Source of the DNA: Clostridia bacterium
GTDB taxonomy: Bacteria > Bacillota_A > Clostridia > Christensenellales > Aristaeellaceae
Assembly (NCBI GenBank): GCA_017530275.1
Contig: JAFXMP010000239.1
Span: 1-8,727 of the forward strand
Reading direction: 5' to 3'
Length of the DNA stretch: 8,727 nt
Part shown: piece after piece, positions 1 through 6,670 of the stretch
Position numbering within the stretch: the stretch's first letter is position 1
Layout of the letters: each line of letters begins with the position of its first letter
Made by a program: the position numbers and the translations under genes
The notes under the pieces: generated by a model
The model's database searches: none
The model's input: the letters and a program-made list of their open reading frames with translations, nothing else
Told to the model about the DNA's origin: nothing

Positions 1-1
1 G

Positions 2-151
2 ATGTGCAATAGGAACCGAAACGGTCTAGTTAACGTGGAAACACCAAACAAGAAGACAAAAGAGTACTACAAGATGATCGGTATCGATATACCATCCAAT
101 GTAAAGATCGAGACATTCAAACACAAAGTATTGTGCATTACCGGAATGTAG
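2..151 (+). CDS. 3' end of an unrecognised reading frame, possibly a transposase tail
   Basis: An open frame runs from the left edge to a TAG at 149-151, giving 49 residues. The ATG at position 2 may be internal, because the frame could continue beyond the window. The peptide is basic and polar and ends in the segment KMIGIDIPSNVKIETFKHKV. The pattern of a hydrophilic linker, then a short helix ending in a 'lGIdIPs' motif, loosely recalls the C-terminus of some IS4/IS1634-type DDE transposases. That resemblance is from memory and is weak. Base composition is AT-rich, unlike the genes to the right, which would suit a mobile element or a transferred segment. No ribosome binding site can be judged because the upstream sequence is missing. 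It could also be the end of an unrelated hypothetical gene, or a chance frame. Confidence 0.3.
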   Translation: MCNRNRNGLVNVETPNKKTKEYYKMIGIDIPSNVKIETFKHKVLCITGM

Positions 152-359
152 TGCTAAAATTTCCGTTGTCTAAGGTTGAATATCTATTAAATTGGGCCTA
201 TGAAGCGGATATTTCACAAGTACAAAATGACAAAACGATATTTTCAGCCGGGGCAAATCAGAATAGAATAATGTTGGGAATACGCAAGGAATTCCAGGGA
301 CAGTATTTCATAATGCAGCGCACAAATCCATACGGATGAACTGCAAAGAACGATCAACA
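152..359. other. AT-rich leader with no convincing gene
   Basis: This stretch between the partial left-edge frame and the MATE gene contains no frame with a good start and ribosome binding site. A GTG-started frame at 133-339 is open (68 codons) but lacks a Shine-Dalgarno sequence and has no recognisable content. The segment most likely serves as the 5' region of the MATE gene. I see no obvious terminator hairpin for the upstream partial frame. Confidence 0.5.
176..204 (+). promoter_or_regulatory. Weak sigma-70-like promoter candidate upstream of the MATE gene
   Basis: TTGAAT at 176-181 and TATGAA at 199-204 are separated by 17 bases. Each hexamer matches its consensus at 4 of 6 positions. 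It lies about 170 bases before the MATE start, in AT-rich DNA where such matches arise easily by chance, so this is only a candidate. Confidence 0.2.
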
Positions 360-375
360 GACAGGAGAGGAAGAA

Positions 376-1749
376 ATGGCCGGGTGGAGAGAATACTTGG
401 GAGATAAGGAATTTTATAAAAAGATTATCGCGATTGCCCTGCCCATTTCCGCCCAGCAGCTGATTACGGTGGGCGTGAATCTGATGGATACCGTGATGCT
501 CAGCTCCATGGGCGATGCCCAGCTGTCCGCATCGGCCCTGGGCGGGCAGTTCATCAACCTTTTCCAGATATTCTGTATGGGGCTCGGCATGGGGGCGTCG
601 GTGCTCACTTCCCGTTACTGGGGAATGCGGGAAATAAATTCGCTGAAAAAAGCGGTCACCATCATGCTGCGGCTTGTGCTGTGTCTCGCTTCTGCGTTTA
701 CGCTTTTTACCATTTTCGCCCCGGGAACGATCATGCGCATGTACACCCCGGTGCAGGAAATCATCGATTACGGCGTAACCTATCTTCGCTGGCTGCTGCC
801 AACCTACCTGTGCATCGGCCTGTCCCTGACCTGCACCATTGTGCTTCGCAGTGTGGGGCAAGTCAGGATTCCCTTGCTCAGCTCCATTTTCGCCTTTTTT
901 GTCAATATCTTCTTTAACTGGGTGTTTATCTTCGGCCATTTGGGCGCGCCCCGGATGGAAATTGCCGGCGCGGCCCTGGGCACGCTGATCGCCCGGCTGT
1001 TTGAATTGCTCTTTATCTGCGGACATTTCTTCTTCAAAGATCAAAAGATCGGCTATCGCATCCGGAATATCTGCATGAAATGCGGCGATTTACTGCGGGA
1101 ATACTTCCGGGTATGCATCCCCGTGCTGATCAGCGACGGGCTGCTGGCCCTGGGCAACAACGCGGTGGCCATGGTCATGGGCCACATCGGGGAAACCTTC
1201 GTGGCCGCCAATTCCGTGACCACCATCGTGCAGCAGCTGTCCTCTGTGCTCACCCAGGGCATTGCCAACGCCAGCGGCATCATGACTGGCCACACCATGG
1301 GCGAAGGGAAAATGGAAAAAGCCCAGAAGCAGGGCTTTACCTTCCTGGGCCTGGGCTTTGTGCTGGGGTGCTTCGCGGCGATCGTGATTTTGCTGGTCCG
1401 CGGCCCCATCATCAATTATTATAAAGTGTCCGCGGAAACCAAGGAAATCGCCTGGCAGCTCATGGACGCCATCGGCTTTATCGTAGTGTTCCAGGCCATG
1501 AATTCCATTCTCACCAAAGGCGTGCTGCGAGCAGGTGGGGATACCCGCTTCCTCATGGCGGGGGATATCCTGTTCCTGTGGGTCGCTTCCATTCCTTTGG
1601 GCATGCTGGCGGGCTTCGTGTTCCATTGGTCACCCTTCTGGATTTACACCATGCTGAAAATTGACCAGATCATCAAGTGCGTCTGGTGCTTCTTCCGCCT
1701 GCGCAGCCGCAAATGGATGAAGAAAATCCAAACTGCGAATGGATCATAA
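376..1749 (+). CDS. MATE family efflux transporter (NorM/DinF-like multidrug antiporter)
   Basis: This is a 457-residue integral membrane protein, the usual size for MATE transporters (about 440-460). Hydrophobic segments spread along the whole length fit the 12-helix, two-bundle MATE fold. Family-typical stretches include ALPISAQQLITVGVNLMDTVMLS (residues about 21-43) in helix 1, where MATE proteins carry their conserved entry-helix residues. Others are the GxGMGASVLTSRYWG segment closing helix 2, and the second-half repeat around VLRAGGDTRF. MATE proteins export cationic drugs or metabolites in exchange for Na+ or H+; the substrate cannot be told here. The ATG at 376 is preceded by AGGAGAGG (363-370), a good ribosome binding site at 5-8 bases. 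The gene stands alone on the + strand, convergent with the neighbouring operon, so any link to glycoside catabolism (such as export of toxic aglycones) is speculative. Confidence 0.95.
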   Translation: MAGWREYLGDKEFYKKIIAIALPISAQQLITVGVNLMDTVMLSSMGDAQLSASALGGQFINLFQIFCMGLGMGASVLTSRYWGMREINSLKKAVTIMLRLVLCLASAFTLFTIFAPGTIMRMYTPVQEIIDYGVTYLRWLLPTYLCIGLSLTCTIVLRSVGQVRIPLLSSIFAFFVNIFFNWVFIFGHLGAPRMEIAGAALGTLIARLFELLFICGHFFFKDQKIGYRIRNICMKCGDLLREYFRVCIPVLISDGLLALGNNAVAMVMGHIGETFVAANSVTTIVQQLSSVLTQGIANASGIMTGHTMGEGKMEKAQKQGFTFLGLGFVLGCFAAIVILLVRGPIINYYKVSAETKEIAWQLMDAIGFIVVFQAMNSILTKGVLRAGGDTRFLMAGDILFLWVASIPLGMLAGFVFHWSPFWIYTMLKIDQIIKCVWCFFRLRSRKWMKKIQTANGS

Positions 1750-1767
1750 CAGGTTTGAAAAAACACG

Positions 1768-1806
1768 GCAAAATGGGGACTGTCTGAGACAGCCCCCTGT
1801 TTTTGC
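1768..1806. terminator. Probable bidirectional intrinsic terminator between convergent genes
   Basis: GGGG-A-CTGTC (1775-1784) and GACAG-CCCC (1788-1796) form a nine-pair stem with one bulged A and a TGA loop. Flanking GCAAAA (1768-1773) and TTTTTGC (1800-1806) can extend the pairing. On the + strand the stem is followed by T-rich sequence that ends the MATE transcript. On the minus strand it is followed by ATTTTGCC and then a run of six T, which would end the metallohydrolase operon transcript. It lies between the MATE stop (1749) and the minus-strand stop (1820), exactly where a shared terminator is expected. Confidence 0.8.
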
Positions 1807-1819
1807 TTGTTTTCCTGCT

Positions 1820-2674
1820 TTAGTTTTTTTGATTTGCCCTTATTTTGTTTTTGTTATAGATCAGGTTTCCATGCTTCCCGTCCTCACGTTCAAAGCGAGG
1901 GCTGCATTTCTTGGCAATGCAGGCTTTGGTGCCCATGAATTCAAATGGCAGGTCATCGGCGCAGCCGTTTAAAATATCATCGCATACATCGATCATGTTA
2001 TCCAGCATATCAGGGCTGGTGTCTATGGCGTGATGACAGATGAATATCCGGTCATAGAGGCCTTGGAGTATGTCTCTGATACGGATCACCTGCTGCCTGT
2101 ATTCTTCCACACTCAAACTGTTCCGATCGAAGAGAAAGGTGGAATCGTTGCATGCGTCCCCCGTGATCAGTACCCGTTCTTCCGGAATCAGCAGAATCAT
2201 ACTGCCGGGCGTATGACCGGGCAAGGCGTAGATTTCAACGTGCACCTGGCCCAAATCAAAGCAGTCGCCTTCTTTCAGGTCCTCAAACGCCATATCCGGC
2301 ATGGGCGGAATAAAGTCTGCGTCTTCAAATTGATACTCCTCGTACCTCGGGCCCAGATTTCCCCGCAAATATCCCAGTCTGCCTTCCAGACCGCACATCG
2401 CCCGGTAGATGGGCAAATCGGCGTGGTTCATATACACCTTTGGAAATTCAGGCGCGCCGGGGGCATGGTCAATGTGGCCATGGGTCAGCACAACGTCATA
2501 CGGCTTGTCTGTCAGGCTGTCCACCAGTGCCTTCAAATGCCCTACGCCTAAATTGGTATCCATCAGCAGCGCTCTTTCTTCCCCTTCGATCAGATAGAGC
2601 ACTTCGCCGCAGGCACTCCAGAGAGCGGTGATCCGATTTGTCACTTTCTGAACCGAATAGTAAGCCTTTTTCAT
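1820..2674 (-). CDS. MBL-fold metallo-hydrolase (glyoxalase II / lactonase-like)
   Basis: This 284-residue protein has the metallo-beta-lactamase fold signature: THGHIDH at residues 64-70 (the HxHxDH metal motif), PGHTPGS around 152-158, GDA at 172-174 (bridging Asp173), and a late histidine in ICHH (His214/His215). These are the expected ligands of a two-metal (usually zinc) hydrolase. The superfamily includes glyoxalase II, lactonases and phosphodiesterases, and the actual substrate is unknown. The frame opens further upstream, but the ATG at 2674 is preferred because GGAGGA sits 6 bases before it. No signal peptide is seen, so it is probably cytoplasmic. It is the last gene of the minus-strand operon, 65 bp after the large glycoside hydrolase, so it may hydrolyse a lactone or thioester made in the same pathway (inference). 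The C-terminal tail is cysteine-rich (C231, C238, C252, C257) and its last 15 or so residues are Asn/Lys-rich. Confidence 0.9.
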   Translation of the reverse strand: MKKAYYSVQKVTNRITALWSACGEVLYLIEGEERALLMDTNLGVGHLKALVDSLTDKPYDVVLTHGHIDHAPGAPEFPKVYMNHADLPIYRAMCGLEGRLGYLRGNLGPRYEEYQFEDADFIPPMPDMAFEDLKEGDCFDLGQVHVEIYALPGHTPGSMILLIPEERVLITGDACNDSTFLFDRNSLSVEEYRQQVIRIRDILQGLYDRIFICHHAIDTSPDMLDNMIDVCDDILNGCADDLPFEFMGTKACIAKKCSPRFEREDGKHGNLIYNKNKIRANQKN

Positions 2675-2680
2675 ACGCCT

Positions 2681-2686
2681 TCCTCC
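2681..2686 (-). promoter_or_regulatory. Ribosome binding site fixing the MBL-fold gene start
   Basis: GGAGGA on the minus strand lies 6 bases before the ATG at 2674. The next in-frame start upstream (2719) lacks such a site, which is why the shorter form was chosen. Confidence 0.8.
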
Positions 2687-2739
2687 AGAATCTATGCGTA
2701 CTCCGTTACGCTTGCGCACGTTGCACGAATATCCACGGA

Positions 2740-3495
2740 TTACCGATAAAGCAGTCTTACCTTTCCAATGATTCCTTCAGGCCTGACTGTCTGGGAAGGG
2801 CCCATGGAAAAGACCGGGCCTTTGGGCGGATAGAAGGCCGCAACCTTCCGGGCTGGGGTCGCCGCCATGTCGATGCGAAGATGATTCTTTCCGGGCTTGA
2901 CCGCCTTTGAAAGATCATAGGTCCAGTCCGGGGCGATGCGCCGTCCGCAGGAAACGCCGTTGACAAACACTTCCGCACCGTCCGACATGTAATCCATGCG
3001 CAAAATGGCGGTGGATGTTCCTTCGGGCAGGCTGAAATCCGCTTCGTAGCGGTAGCAGTCCATCATATCCGGATGGGCGAGGGCGATATCGGAAAGGGTA
3101 TCCAGCTTCACCGCTTCGCCAAACTCGGGATAATTCTTTGCCATGCAGGAAGCCAGCGTGAACCCGTCTATAGCCATTTCCTCTGTACCGGTCATACGTG
3201 CTGCCAGGCTTTCGACCGCTTCCCCGGTGTAATCCCCCAGGAACAGCACAACGGGATTGTAGGCGGGCACGCACAGTTCGATTTCACTTTCGCCTCCTTT
3301 CACCGTCTGCTTCGCGGGGAGAACAGCATTGTCGTAAGCCTCATAAATCCAGGCCTGTTTCGCGCTGGGAATCGTTACGGTACCGGTATAAGGCTGGCCC
3401 ACATTATTATTGACGAAGAAATACACGTCGCCGTCCGTGCGGTAATGCAGGAAGCGCAGATCGGAGGAAGCGTGATTCAGCTTGATTTCACCGAT
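2740..3495 (-). CDS. C-terminal part of the large glycoside hydrolase, separated by a frame break
   Basis: About 252 codons in this frame continue directly from the product encoded at 3477-5429, after a shift of one base back (or two forward). The first part includes LRFLHYRTDGDVYFFVNNN, the kind of beta-domain found after the catalytic region in GH106-like enzymes. The last part includes AEVFVNGVSCGRR, followed by a Trp-Tyr-Asp-Leu segment and the motif KPGKNHLRIDM. That is typical of a galactose-binding-like (GH2 sugar-binding-type) beta-sandwich. A GTG at 3426 could in principle start a separate 228-residue protein, but no Shine-Dalgarno sequence precedes it, and recognisable domain sequence lies upstream of it. 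I therefore read this as the severed tail of one gene rather than an independent gene. Whether the break is real, a sequencing or assembly error, or recoded cannot be decided here. Confidence 0.8.
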   Translation of the reverse strand: MGEIKLNHASSDLRFLHYRTDGDVYFFVNNNVGQPYTGTVTIPSAKQAWIYEAYDNAVLPAKQTVKGGESEIELCVPAYNPVVLFLGDYTGEAVESLAARMTGTEEMAIDGFTLASCMAKNYPEFGEAVKLDTLSDIALAHPDMMDCYRYEADFSLPEGTSTAILRMDYMSDGAEVFVNGVSCGRRIAPDWTYDLSKAVKPGKNHLRIDMAATPARKVAAFYPPKGPVFSMGPSQTVRPEGIIGKVRLLYR

Positions 3496-5429
3496 GCCGC
3501 GCCGCGCAGGGTTTTGATGAGCGTATCTGCTGAAACAAGGATGCCCTCGGCTTTTTCAAAGCCCTTCTCCGTGGCGGCCTGGGGTACGGTATCCAGGAAG
3601 TATACGGGGAATCCTTTTTCGCTGGCCAGGCGGGAGAAGGAAACCAGCGCTTCCGACGTCACGTCCGACGCGGGCACCACCAGCGTCTTGTATTCATAGC
3701 CGTTTACGGAGAGCTTTCCGTCCGTAAGCCGGGCCGGGTAATCCGTCCCCTCCAGGCAGGAGGCCAGCAGGTCGATGGGAACGATATCATAGTCGATCTG
3801 CGCTTCGCCCAGGAGTTTGGCTGGGACATCGCAGTACATATCATGTTTTATGCTGGGCAGTTCAGAGTTCCAATCCCCTTCCGCATGATACAAAACAGCC
3901 ACCTCCGGCATCGCCTTGCCGCCGGAAAGCAGGCTGCACATCCGCTGCATATAGGCCATCAGCTTTGCAAAGGAAGGAAACTGGGCGTTTTCGCCATGAG
4001 CATAGAAGTGGGGCGGACAGTCGGGATCGGGAAATGCCTTGGGTGAAAAAGCGTGGGGCACATAGCGGTTGATGCCGGACACCAGGAAATTATCCGCCAG
4101 GTACTTCATTTTGTCCACGCCAAAGTCCCAGCCTGTGGCCCCGAAGATTTCGCACAGCGCCCGGCCTTGTTTTCTGGGGTCGATATGCGCATGGGAGGAA
4201 GCCAGCTTGCCCAGCACATAATAATAGAAATCGCCGCCCATACTGTCCCTGGTACTGTGCTGGGACCAGGGGTGCATCTGGGCATTGAACACCAAATCCA
4301 CGCCGCCCATGTGATTGCCGTGCATGGCGCGGAAATAATGGCCCAGGCCGCCGCCCAGGGCATAGGACAAATGCTTGTCCTCCCAGATATGGCCGATATA
4401 TTCCACGCCATGGGCTTTGCACCAATCGCCCAGCTGCCCGGCAAAGTTCTTTTCAATCAGCCGGGTCACCGCGTCCATGTACGCCGTGCGCACGCGAACG
4501 GTTGCTTCGTCCGTGCCTTCGCCCCACAAAAGCGGCAGCTGCTGCGCCCAGTTTTCGCCCAGGCGTTCCCACAGCATATCGGGCATATCCTTTTGCCAGG
4601 GATTGGTCAGCGGTTTTTGCCCGCCCAGCTTCGCGGTCTGGTAACCTCCGGCAATGTTGCCCACCATGGGTTCATCGGAAAAGAAGCCCAGGATGGTTTT
4701 GCCAAATTCATGGGCGTACTTTTCATAATGCTTTTCATACACTTCGTCAATGAGCACCCGAACGCTGTCGTGGTCGAGGATGTTGATATAATCCGTGCGT
4801 CCATCGCCGTTGTGGGTAGTGAAAGTTGCGTAAATTTTCCAGGAGCCGTTGGGCACATTCCAGGTGAGCACGCCATCCTGGATGCATCCGCTCACGTCCA
4901 CAGGATTCGTGAGCCGCCCGCCGTCATTGATTTCCCAGGCGGTGACGCTCAGGATCTCTTCGTCGTTTTCAAAAAAGTCCTTGGGTTGAGCGCCGGGGCG
5001 GGGCGGCATACCGGGAAACTGCTTGGGCGTCACCTTATCCCGGACAGCGGCAGCCACGTTCCAGCGGTTTAAGGGAGAAGGGCCGAAGCATTCGCATGCC
5101 ACGGTATCCACATACCAGGGACGAAGGGCTTTTTCGGATCGCTGAATGCCGCCGTTGGCGTGACCGGTGGGGAAATGATCGTCATCCAGAATCCAGACAG
5201 TCATGTTCCGCTTGTGGGCTTCATCCAGAATCACATCCATATCCTGCCACCACTTAGGCCCGCAGAAGTCCGGATGGGGCCGGCACTCCACACATACGGA
5301 ATGGATATTCGCTGCCTCGATGGCGCGCATGTAGTCCCGCAGGGTGGCTTCATCCTCGCCGTGCTGCCAGAAAAATGGCAAAATGTACGATCCAGCCTGG
5401 TTGTTCAGCAATTCATTGATCTTTTTCAT
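3477..5429 (-). CDS. Large glycoside hydrolase, GH106 / ulvan-degrading-like, catalytic part (frame-broken at 3' end)
   Basis: The encoded 650 residues hold a TIM-barrel-type catalytic domain. Residues 16-92 carry LPFFWQHGE, a helix, and WILDDDHFPTGHANGG, matching the 'pfW...E...VWIlDeDnfPSG' opening of the GH106 alpha-L-rhamnosidase and related ulvan-degrading hydrolases. LGFFSDEP (247-254) offers Glu253, and ALCEIFGATGWDF (424-436) offers Glu427, as likely catalytic acids by family position (inferred). Residues 450-510 (SGINRYVPHAFSP, then MCSLLSGG and MPEVAVLYHAEGDW) fit the region after the barrel. The activity could be alpha-L-rhamnosidase, but the group is poorly characterised and other uronic or deoxy sugars are possible. 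The ATG at 5429 is chosen because GGGGAGG lies 5 bases before it; the frame is open to 5654 but that part overlaps the upstream gene. No signal peptide is visible. The frame ends early at 3477, and the C-terminal domains continue in another frame at 2740-3495. Joined, the protein would be about 896 residues, the family's usual scale. Confidence 0.88.
   Translation of the reverse strand: MKKINELLNNQAGSYILPFFWQHGEDEATLRDYMRAIEAANIHSVCVECRPHPDFCGPKWWQDMDVILDEAHKRNMTVWILDDDHFPTGHANGGIQRSEKALRPWYVDTVACECFGPSPLNRWNVAAAVRDKVTPKQFPGMPPRPGAQPKDFFENDEEILSVTAWEINDGGRLTNPVDVSGCIQDGVLTWNVPNGSWKIYATFTTHNGDGRTDYINILDHDSVRVLIDEVYEKHYEKYAHEFGKTILGFFSDEPMVGNIAGGYQTAKLGGQKPLTNPWQKDMPDMLWERLGENWAQQLPLLWGEGTDEATVRVRTAYMDAVTRLIEKNFAGQLGDWCKAHGVEYIGHIWEDKHLSYALGGGLGHYFRAMHGNHMGGVDLVFNAQMHPWSQHSTRDSMGGDFYYYVLGKLASSHAHIDPRKQGRALCEIFGATGWDFGVDKMKYLADNFLVSGINRYVPHAFSPKAFPDPDCPPHFYAHGENAQFPSFAKLMAYMQRMCSLLSGGKAMPEVAVLYHAEGDWNSELPSIKHDMYCDVPAKLLGEAQIDYDIVPIDLLASCLEGTDYPARLTDGKLSVNGYEYKTLVVPASDVTSEALVSFSRLASEKGFPVYFLDTVPQAATEKGFEKAEGILVSADTLIKTLRGAASVKSS
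3496..3506 (-). other. Frame-break point in the large glycoside hydrolase
   Basis: The minus strand reads CGCGGCGCGGC here. Upstream protein similarity follows one frame through Leu641-Arg642, and downstream similarity resumes as GIGEIKLNHASSDLRF in the frame offset by one. A gained GC dinucleotide, or one lost base, within this GC repeat explains the switch. No canonical X-XXY-YYZ slippery heptamer is seen at the junction (the nearby codons are ATC AAA ACC CTG), so programmed frameshifting looks unlikely. Confidence 0.75.
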
Positions 5430-5434
5430 GTGCG

Positions 5435-5441
5435 CCTCCCC
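5435..5441 (-). promoter_or_regulatory. Ribosome binding site fixing the large glycoside hydrolase start
   Basis: GGGGAGG on the minus strand lies 5 bases before the ATG at 5429. It decides for the internal start over the longer open frame, which would reach into the upstream alpha/beta hydrolase gene. Confidence 0.85.
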
Positions 5442-5442
5442 T

Positions 5443-5480
5443 GTCTGCTGCTTTCTATGGCAGCCCCAGCAGACCGTCTG
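5443..5480. repeat. Inverted-repeat cluster in the leader of the large glycoside hydrolase
   Basis: GTCTGCTG (5443-5450) and CAGCAGAC (5467-5474) form a perfect 8-base inverted repeat with a 16-base spacer. CAGAC-C-GTCTG (5470-5480) is an overlapping perfect odd palindrome sharing the CAGAC half. In the transcript the 8-base stem would end just before the ribosome binding site at 5435-5441. It could be a DNA operator or an mRNA hairpin influencing translation or stability of the downstream gene. It lacks a following T-run, so it is not a standard terminator. Confidence 0.5.
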
Positions 5481-5493
5481 ATGGGACTGTCTT

Positions 5494-6645
5494 TTACTTT
5501 TTGTATGATCTTCCTGTTTCCGGGTCCCGCTCGAACTGGGAAATAAATTCCCACACCAGATCGCACAGCGCCTGGGACGGCCAGTGGGGTGATTTTGCCA
5601 GGCCGATAAAACGGGCCCGCACGACGCCGTCTTTGGACACGCAGTCGCCGACATAATGGGATCTGCCTTCCCGCAGAATTACTTCTGTTCTTTCAAACGG
5701 GAACCCGATCTTTTCCACCACAATATCCGCCGATTCTTTCGCCGCCAAACGCACTTGTTCCTCGGAGATCTCTTCACAGCTGTTGGCCAAACGCCAATTA
5801 TTAATGGAGCGAATCTTGTTTTTTCCGGAAAGGTCGATGCGCTTGGGCGGCTTTTTTCCGTTTTCTTCTTTTGGGGGCTGCTTTTTTTCGTCCGGTTGGC
5901 CGGTCCATTCGTTCTTTGGCTCATCCTGCGTAACGGGAATCAGGCCCAGCACCTCATATTCTCCCATACAGTTGCACACAGGAATGGTATATTCCGCCGC
6001 GCGCTTTGCCATATCCACAGTAGTGGTTTCTCCGGGCCACACAAGGCCTGCCTGCTCATGGGCGTCGGCTTCGCCATTGGCGTAGAGCATACCGCCCACG
6101 CCTACAGCCGCGAATTTTTCCGGCCAGCGCAGGGCGTGGCGGGAAGTCATGAATCCGCCCAGGGAATAGCCCACCATGTAAACACGCTTTTCATCCACGG
6201 GATAATGCGCGTAAGCGTAGTCCAACAGCCGTTCAATGCTCTGGGGTGTTTCATCCTCAGGGATGATGACGATCATCTGTTCCCGGGCCGCGATATTGGT
6301 ATATCCATAGGTTTCCGCCAGGAAAATGGGATTGCCCGCGCCATGCAGGACAAAGAGAAGGGGATATTTTCCCTGACCGGTCCGCATATAGTTCATGGGT
6401 AAATAGGATGCCCACTTCTTCCACGGCTTTTCCGGATCCGCGTCATGCAGTTCCTTGTGAAGCCCCTTTTCTTCCCAATAGGCAATAACCTCCGGGCAGG
6501 CTTCATTTTCAAACCCGAAGCGAAGGCAATACTTGTTCTCACACATGACGCGATAGGTTTCGGAGCGGCCAAACACGTCGATATCCATTTGAGGCGAGCT
6601 CATGAGCTTCATCATGTCCAGGTCGCGTCGGGTCATTTCATCCAT
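5494..6645 (-). CDS. Alpha/beta hydrolase (prolyl oligopeptidase / PHB-depolymerase-like esterase)
   Basis: This 383-residue protein has an alpha/beta-hydrolase core beginning near residue 93. YPLLFVLHGAGNP contains the oxyanion-hole HGAG (101-104). VYMVGYSLGGFM contains the nucleophile elbow G-Y-S-L-G with Ser161. The SPHWPS segment gives the likely catalytic His354, in the 'HxWP' setting seen in feruloyl-esterase and PHB-depolymerase-like hydrolases. The acid residue is not certain; E229 or E231 after VCNCMG is at about the expected place. Residues 240-275 form a Lys/Pro/Glu-rich insertion. The N-terminal 90 residues are a family-variable extension without a signal peptide. The start at 6645 is chosen because GGGAGGG lies 9 bases before it; a longer frame to 6693 would overlap the VOC gene. 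It sits 25 bp after the VOC gene. It may remove an acyl group from a glycoside, but the substrate is unknown. Confidence 0.88.
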   Translation of the reverse strand: MDEMTRRDLDMMKLMSSPQMDIDVFGRSETYRVMCENKYCLRFGFENEACPEVIAYWEEKGLHKELHDADPEKPWKKWASYLPMNYMRTGQGKYPLLFVLHGAGNPIFLAETYGYTNIAAREQMIVIIPEDETPQSIERLLDYAYAHYPVDEKRVYMVGYSLGGFMTSRHALRWPEKFAAVGVGGMLYANGEADAHEQAGLVWPGETTTVDMAKRAAEYTIPVCNCMGEYEVLGLIPVTQDEPKNEWTGQPDEKKQPPKEENGKKPPKRIDLSGKNKIRSINNWRLANSCEEISEEQVRLAAKESADIVVEKIGFPFERTEVILREGRSHYVGDCVSKDGVVRARFIGLAKSPHWPSQALCDLVWEFISQFERDPETGRSYKK

Positions 6646-6654
6646 GGCGAAAAT

Positions 6655-6661
6655 CCCTCCC
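6655..6661 (-). promoter_or_regulatory. Ribosome binding site fixing the alpha/beta hydrolase start
   Basis: GGGAGGG on the minus strand lies 9 bases before the ATG at 6645, in the short gap after the VOC gene stop at 6671. It supports the start MDEMTRRDL rather than the longer in-frame form. Confidence 0.75.
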
Positions 6662-6670
6662 TGTGCGGTT

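Noticed and set aside
80..93. GGTAT-CGAT-ATACC dyad inside the left-edge frame
   Set aside because: It is a short dyad in AT-rich DNA inside a reading frame, with no supporting context.
133..339. 68-codon + strand open frame starting at GTG
   Set aside because: No Shine-Dalgarno sequence precedes the GTG, it overlaps the end of the left-edge frame, and its protein has no recognisable features. It is probably a chance frame in AT-rich DNA.
244..1044. 266-codon minus-strand open frame opposite the MATE gene
   Set aside because: It is a shadow of the well-supported MATE transporter, rich in His, Gln and Gly without domain features.
2696..2711. GCGTA/TACGC stem-loop in the gap between the glycoside hydrolase and MBL-fold genes
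   Set aside because: Five base pairs with no T-run. It is too weak to call a terminator or regulator.
4053..5072. Long (339-codon) + strand open frame antisense to the large glycoside hydrolase
   Set aside because: It is an antisense shadow of a strongly supported gene, caused by GC-biased codons. Its His/Ala/Gly-rich sequence resembles no protein family.
5483..5492. GGGACTGTCT shared with the terminator at 1776-1785
   Set aside because: A single 10-base match without further shared flanks is too short to claim a dispersed repeat.
5656..6402. 248-codon + strand open frame antisense to the alpha/beta hydrolase
   Set aside because: The opposite strand encodes a clear hydrolase with catalytic motifs, and the antisense translation is compositionally odd and featureless.
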